Below, piece after piece: positions 34,212 through 35,168 of a stretch of 35,168 nt of DNA. Position numbers and translations under genes: made by a program. This DNA comes from Opitutaceae bacterium. Lineage in GTDB: Bacteria > Verrucomicrobiota > Verrucomicrobiia > Opitutales > Opitutaceae. The notes under the pieces are model-generated. The model saw nothing but the letters and a program-made list of their open reading frames with translations, was not told the DNA's origin and did no database searches. The stretch covers positions 1 to 35,168 of the forward strand of contig JAPKDW010000013.1 in assembly GCA_028822375.1 (NCBI GenBank), written 5' to 3'. The first letter of the stretch is position 1; each line of letters begins with the position of its first letter.

Positions 34212-35168
34212 TTAACGCGGACCCGAACGATCGATATCCGACGCATCATTCGACTCGCCCGGCGTTTCACCTCTAAACGAATCTCCCTTTACCACCCGCT
34301 CTCCAGTCTTTCGACTAAACTCATCCACTGAAATTCGCTCCGGAACGCTATCACCCGTTTCCTTCCGCCACTGTCCCAGCAATTTCGCCAACTGCTTCTG
34401 GATTTTCGAATGCTCCGGATCGCCCGCCAAATTCTTCAATTGATGCGGATCTTTCGCTACATCGTAGAGTTCGACCTTCGGACGCGGCGCCAGGAAGACA
34501 TCCTTCTGAGCGGCGTTCAAGACCCCCGTTTTCTCAGCCGCTACCAAATCCTTGTGCGAATCCGAACGCACCGAATCAGCCGGGCCCTGCCATGCCGCCT
34601 CCGGTCGATCGTTTACCAGATAGAGAAATCCCTTCGCCCTGATACTTCGGCCAAGAGCCTCGTAATCATGCCAATTGTGTTCCGAAAATGCGTAACGTCG
34701 CGGTGCAGCAGAATGATCCTTGAAAATCGGCGACAGGCTCAGTCCCTGGAACGTCGGACCCACTTTCCCTCCAACTGCTTCGATAATGGTCGGAGCGAGG
34801 TCGATCACGCTAACCAAACTCGAACTCGTACCTGGATCTCGAATCCCTTTTGGCCAATGAGCGACCAATGCCGTCTTCATACCTGAATCGTGCAAACGTG
34901 TCTTCGCTCGAGGGAACGGACGCCCATTATCCGCCAATACGAAAATAAGCGTATTTTCCAACTCTCCTTGGCTCTTCAGCTCTTCCACAACCTGACCAAT
35001 ATGAAAATCGAATCGCGTAATCTCATCATAGTAAGAAGCAAGATCCTCGCGTGTCTCAAGTGTATCCATGAGAAATGGAGGCACAATCACATCTTCCGCA
35101 CGTGTTTTCGGGCCATAAGCGCGTTCCCATTGGTTGTCCCAGCTCCGATGCGCATCATTGGAAGCGAA
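34212..35168 (-). CDS. S1-family sulfatase, C-terminal 319 residues
   Basis: The gene enters from beyond position 35168; the frame is open to the edge (FASNDAHRSWDNQWERAYG), so the apparent start at 35090 is not real. The visible part is the second half of a type-I sulfatase: VPPFLMDTLETREDLASYY, the LIFVLADNGRPFPRAKTRLH metal/substrate segment and LVAHWPKG. The DNGRPFPRAKTR form is typical of the N-sulfoglucosamine sulfohydrolase-like (S1_8) branch, which removes sulfate from glycans. The formylglycine Cys/Ser lies outside the window. The protein is probably periplasmic and paired functionally with the DUF6797 protein. The C-terminal tail (about 30 residues) is acidic and probably unstructured. 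Confidence 0.88.
   Translation of the reverse strand, partial: FASNDAHRSWDNQWERAYGPKTRAEDVIVPPFLMDTLETREDLASYYDEITRFDFHIGQVVEELKSQGELENTLIFVLADNGRPFPRAKTRLHDSGMKTALVAHWPKGIRDPGTSSSLVSVIDLAPTIIEAVGGKVGPTFQGLSLSPIFKDHSAAPRRYAFSEHNWHDYEALGRSIRAKGFLYLVNDRPEAAWQGPADSVRSDSHKDLVAAEKTGVLNAAQKDVFLAPRPKVELYDVAKDPHQLKNLAGDPEHSKIQKQLAKLLGQWRKETGDSVPERISVDEFSRKTGERVVKGDSFRGETPGESNDASDIDRSGPR

Noticed and set aside
1-35168. CRISPR array, tRNA, rRNA, phage or conjugative genes
   Set aside because: No regularly spaced repeats with spacers, no cloverleaf or rRNA-like sequence, and no integrase, transposase or relaxase motif were seen.

Overview
This 35-kb window looks like chromosome from a marine-type Verrucomicrobiota bacterium, most likely the Opitutales/Puniceicoccales group. 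The inference rests on protein families: a DUF6797 protein with a C-terminal heme-c domain, an S1 sulfatase, Gfo/Idh/MocA oxidoreductases (one Tat-exported), remnants of DUF6090 and 'EYAL'-type C-terminal domains, and a large MoxR/DUF58/VWA/DUF4175/DUF4159 operon. Many starts lack an obvious Shine-Dalgarno sequence. There is no rRNA, tRNA, CRISPR array, intact transposase or phage gene.

Layout. (1) 1-6997: a minus-strand catabolic-looking cluster (a truncated VCBS/FG-GAP-like secreted protein, an 80-aa hypothetical protein, a PHP-fold hydrolase, a Gfo/Idh/MocA oxidoreductase, an NHS-type MFS permease and a Tat-signal oxidoreductase), with a divergent AraC regulator. (2) 7187-10384: an aldehyde dehydrogenase and an acetolactate-synthase-like TPP enzyme. 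(3) 10.4-15.4 kb: a patchwork of a broken LytTR gene, a MazG-like pyrophosphohydrolase, a YefM/YoeB toxin-antitoxin pair beside a truncated EF-hand gene, an exported esterase, a DUF374 acyltransferase and a broken ACR3-type arsenite permease fragment. (4) 15.4-27.3 kb: a seven-gene, tightly coupled minus-strand operon running MoxR ATPase, DUF58, BatA/VWA, DUF4175-like, VWA/GATase-like, HEAT repeat, DUF4159. (5) 27.3-28.7 kb: a gene graveyard with a DUF6090 stub, repeat hairpins and an EYAL-type domain relic. (6) 28.7-35.2 kb: a spermidine-synthase-like protein, a LarA-family racemase, a second DUF6090 stub, a compound repeat array, a DUF6797/cytochrome-c protein and the 3' part of a sulfatase.

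Two themes stand out. First, intergenic spaces are full of short hairpin elements of at least seven sequence families. Most share a GTAG-type foot, the hallmark of REP elements mobilised by RAYT transposases, but no RAYT gene is present here. Second, five relic genes (LytTR, ACR3, EF-hand, EYAL domain and DUF6090, the last with two copies) lie next to these repeats; several became visible only by reading across frames. The most distinctive functional oddity is the YoeB toxin, which has Gly where the family's catalytic Glu46 should be. The best candidate for a coherent but poorly understood system is the MoxR-to-DUF4159 operon, probably a chaperone/envelope complex. It is conserved in related phyla rather than new to this genome.
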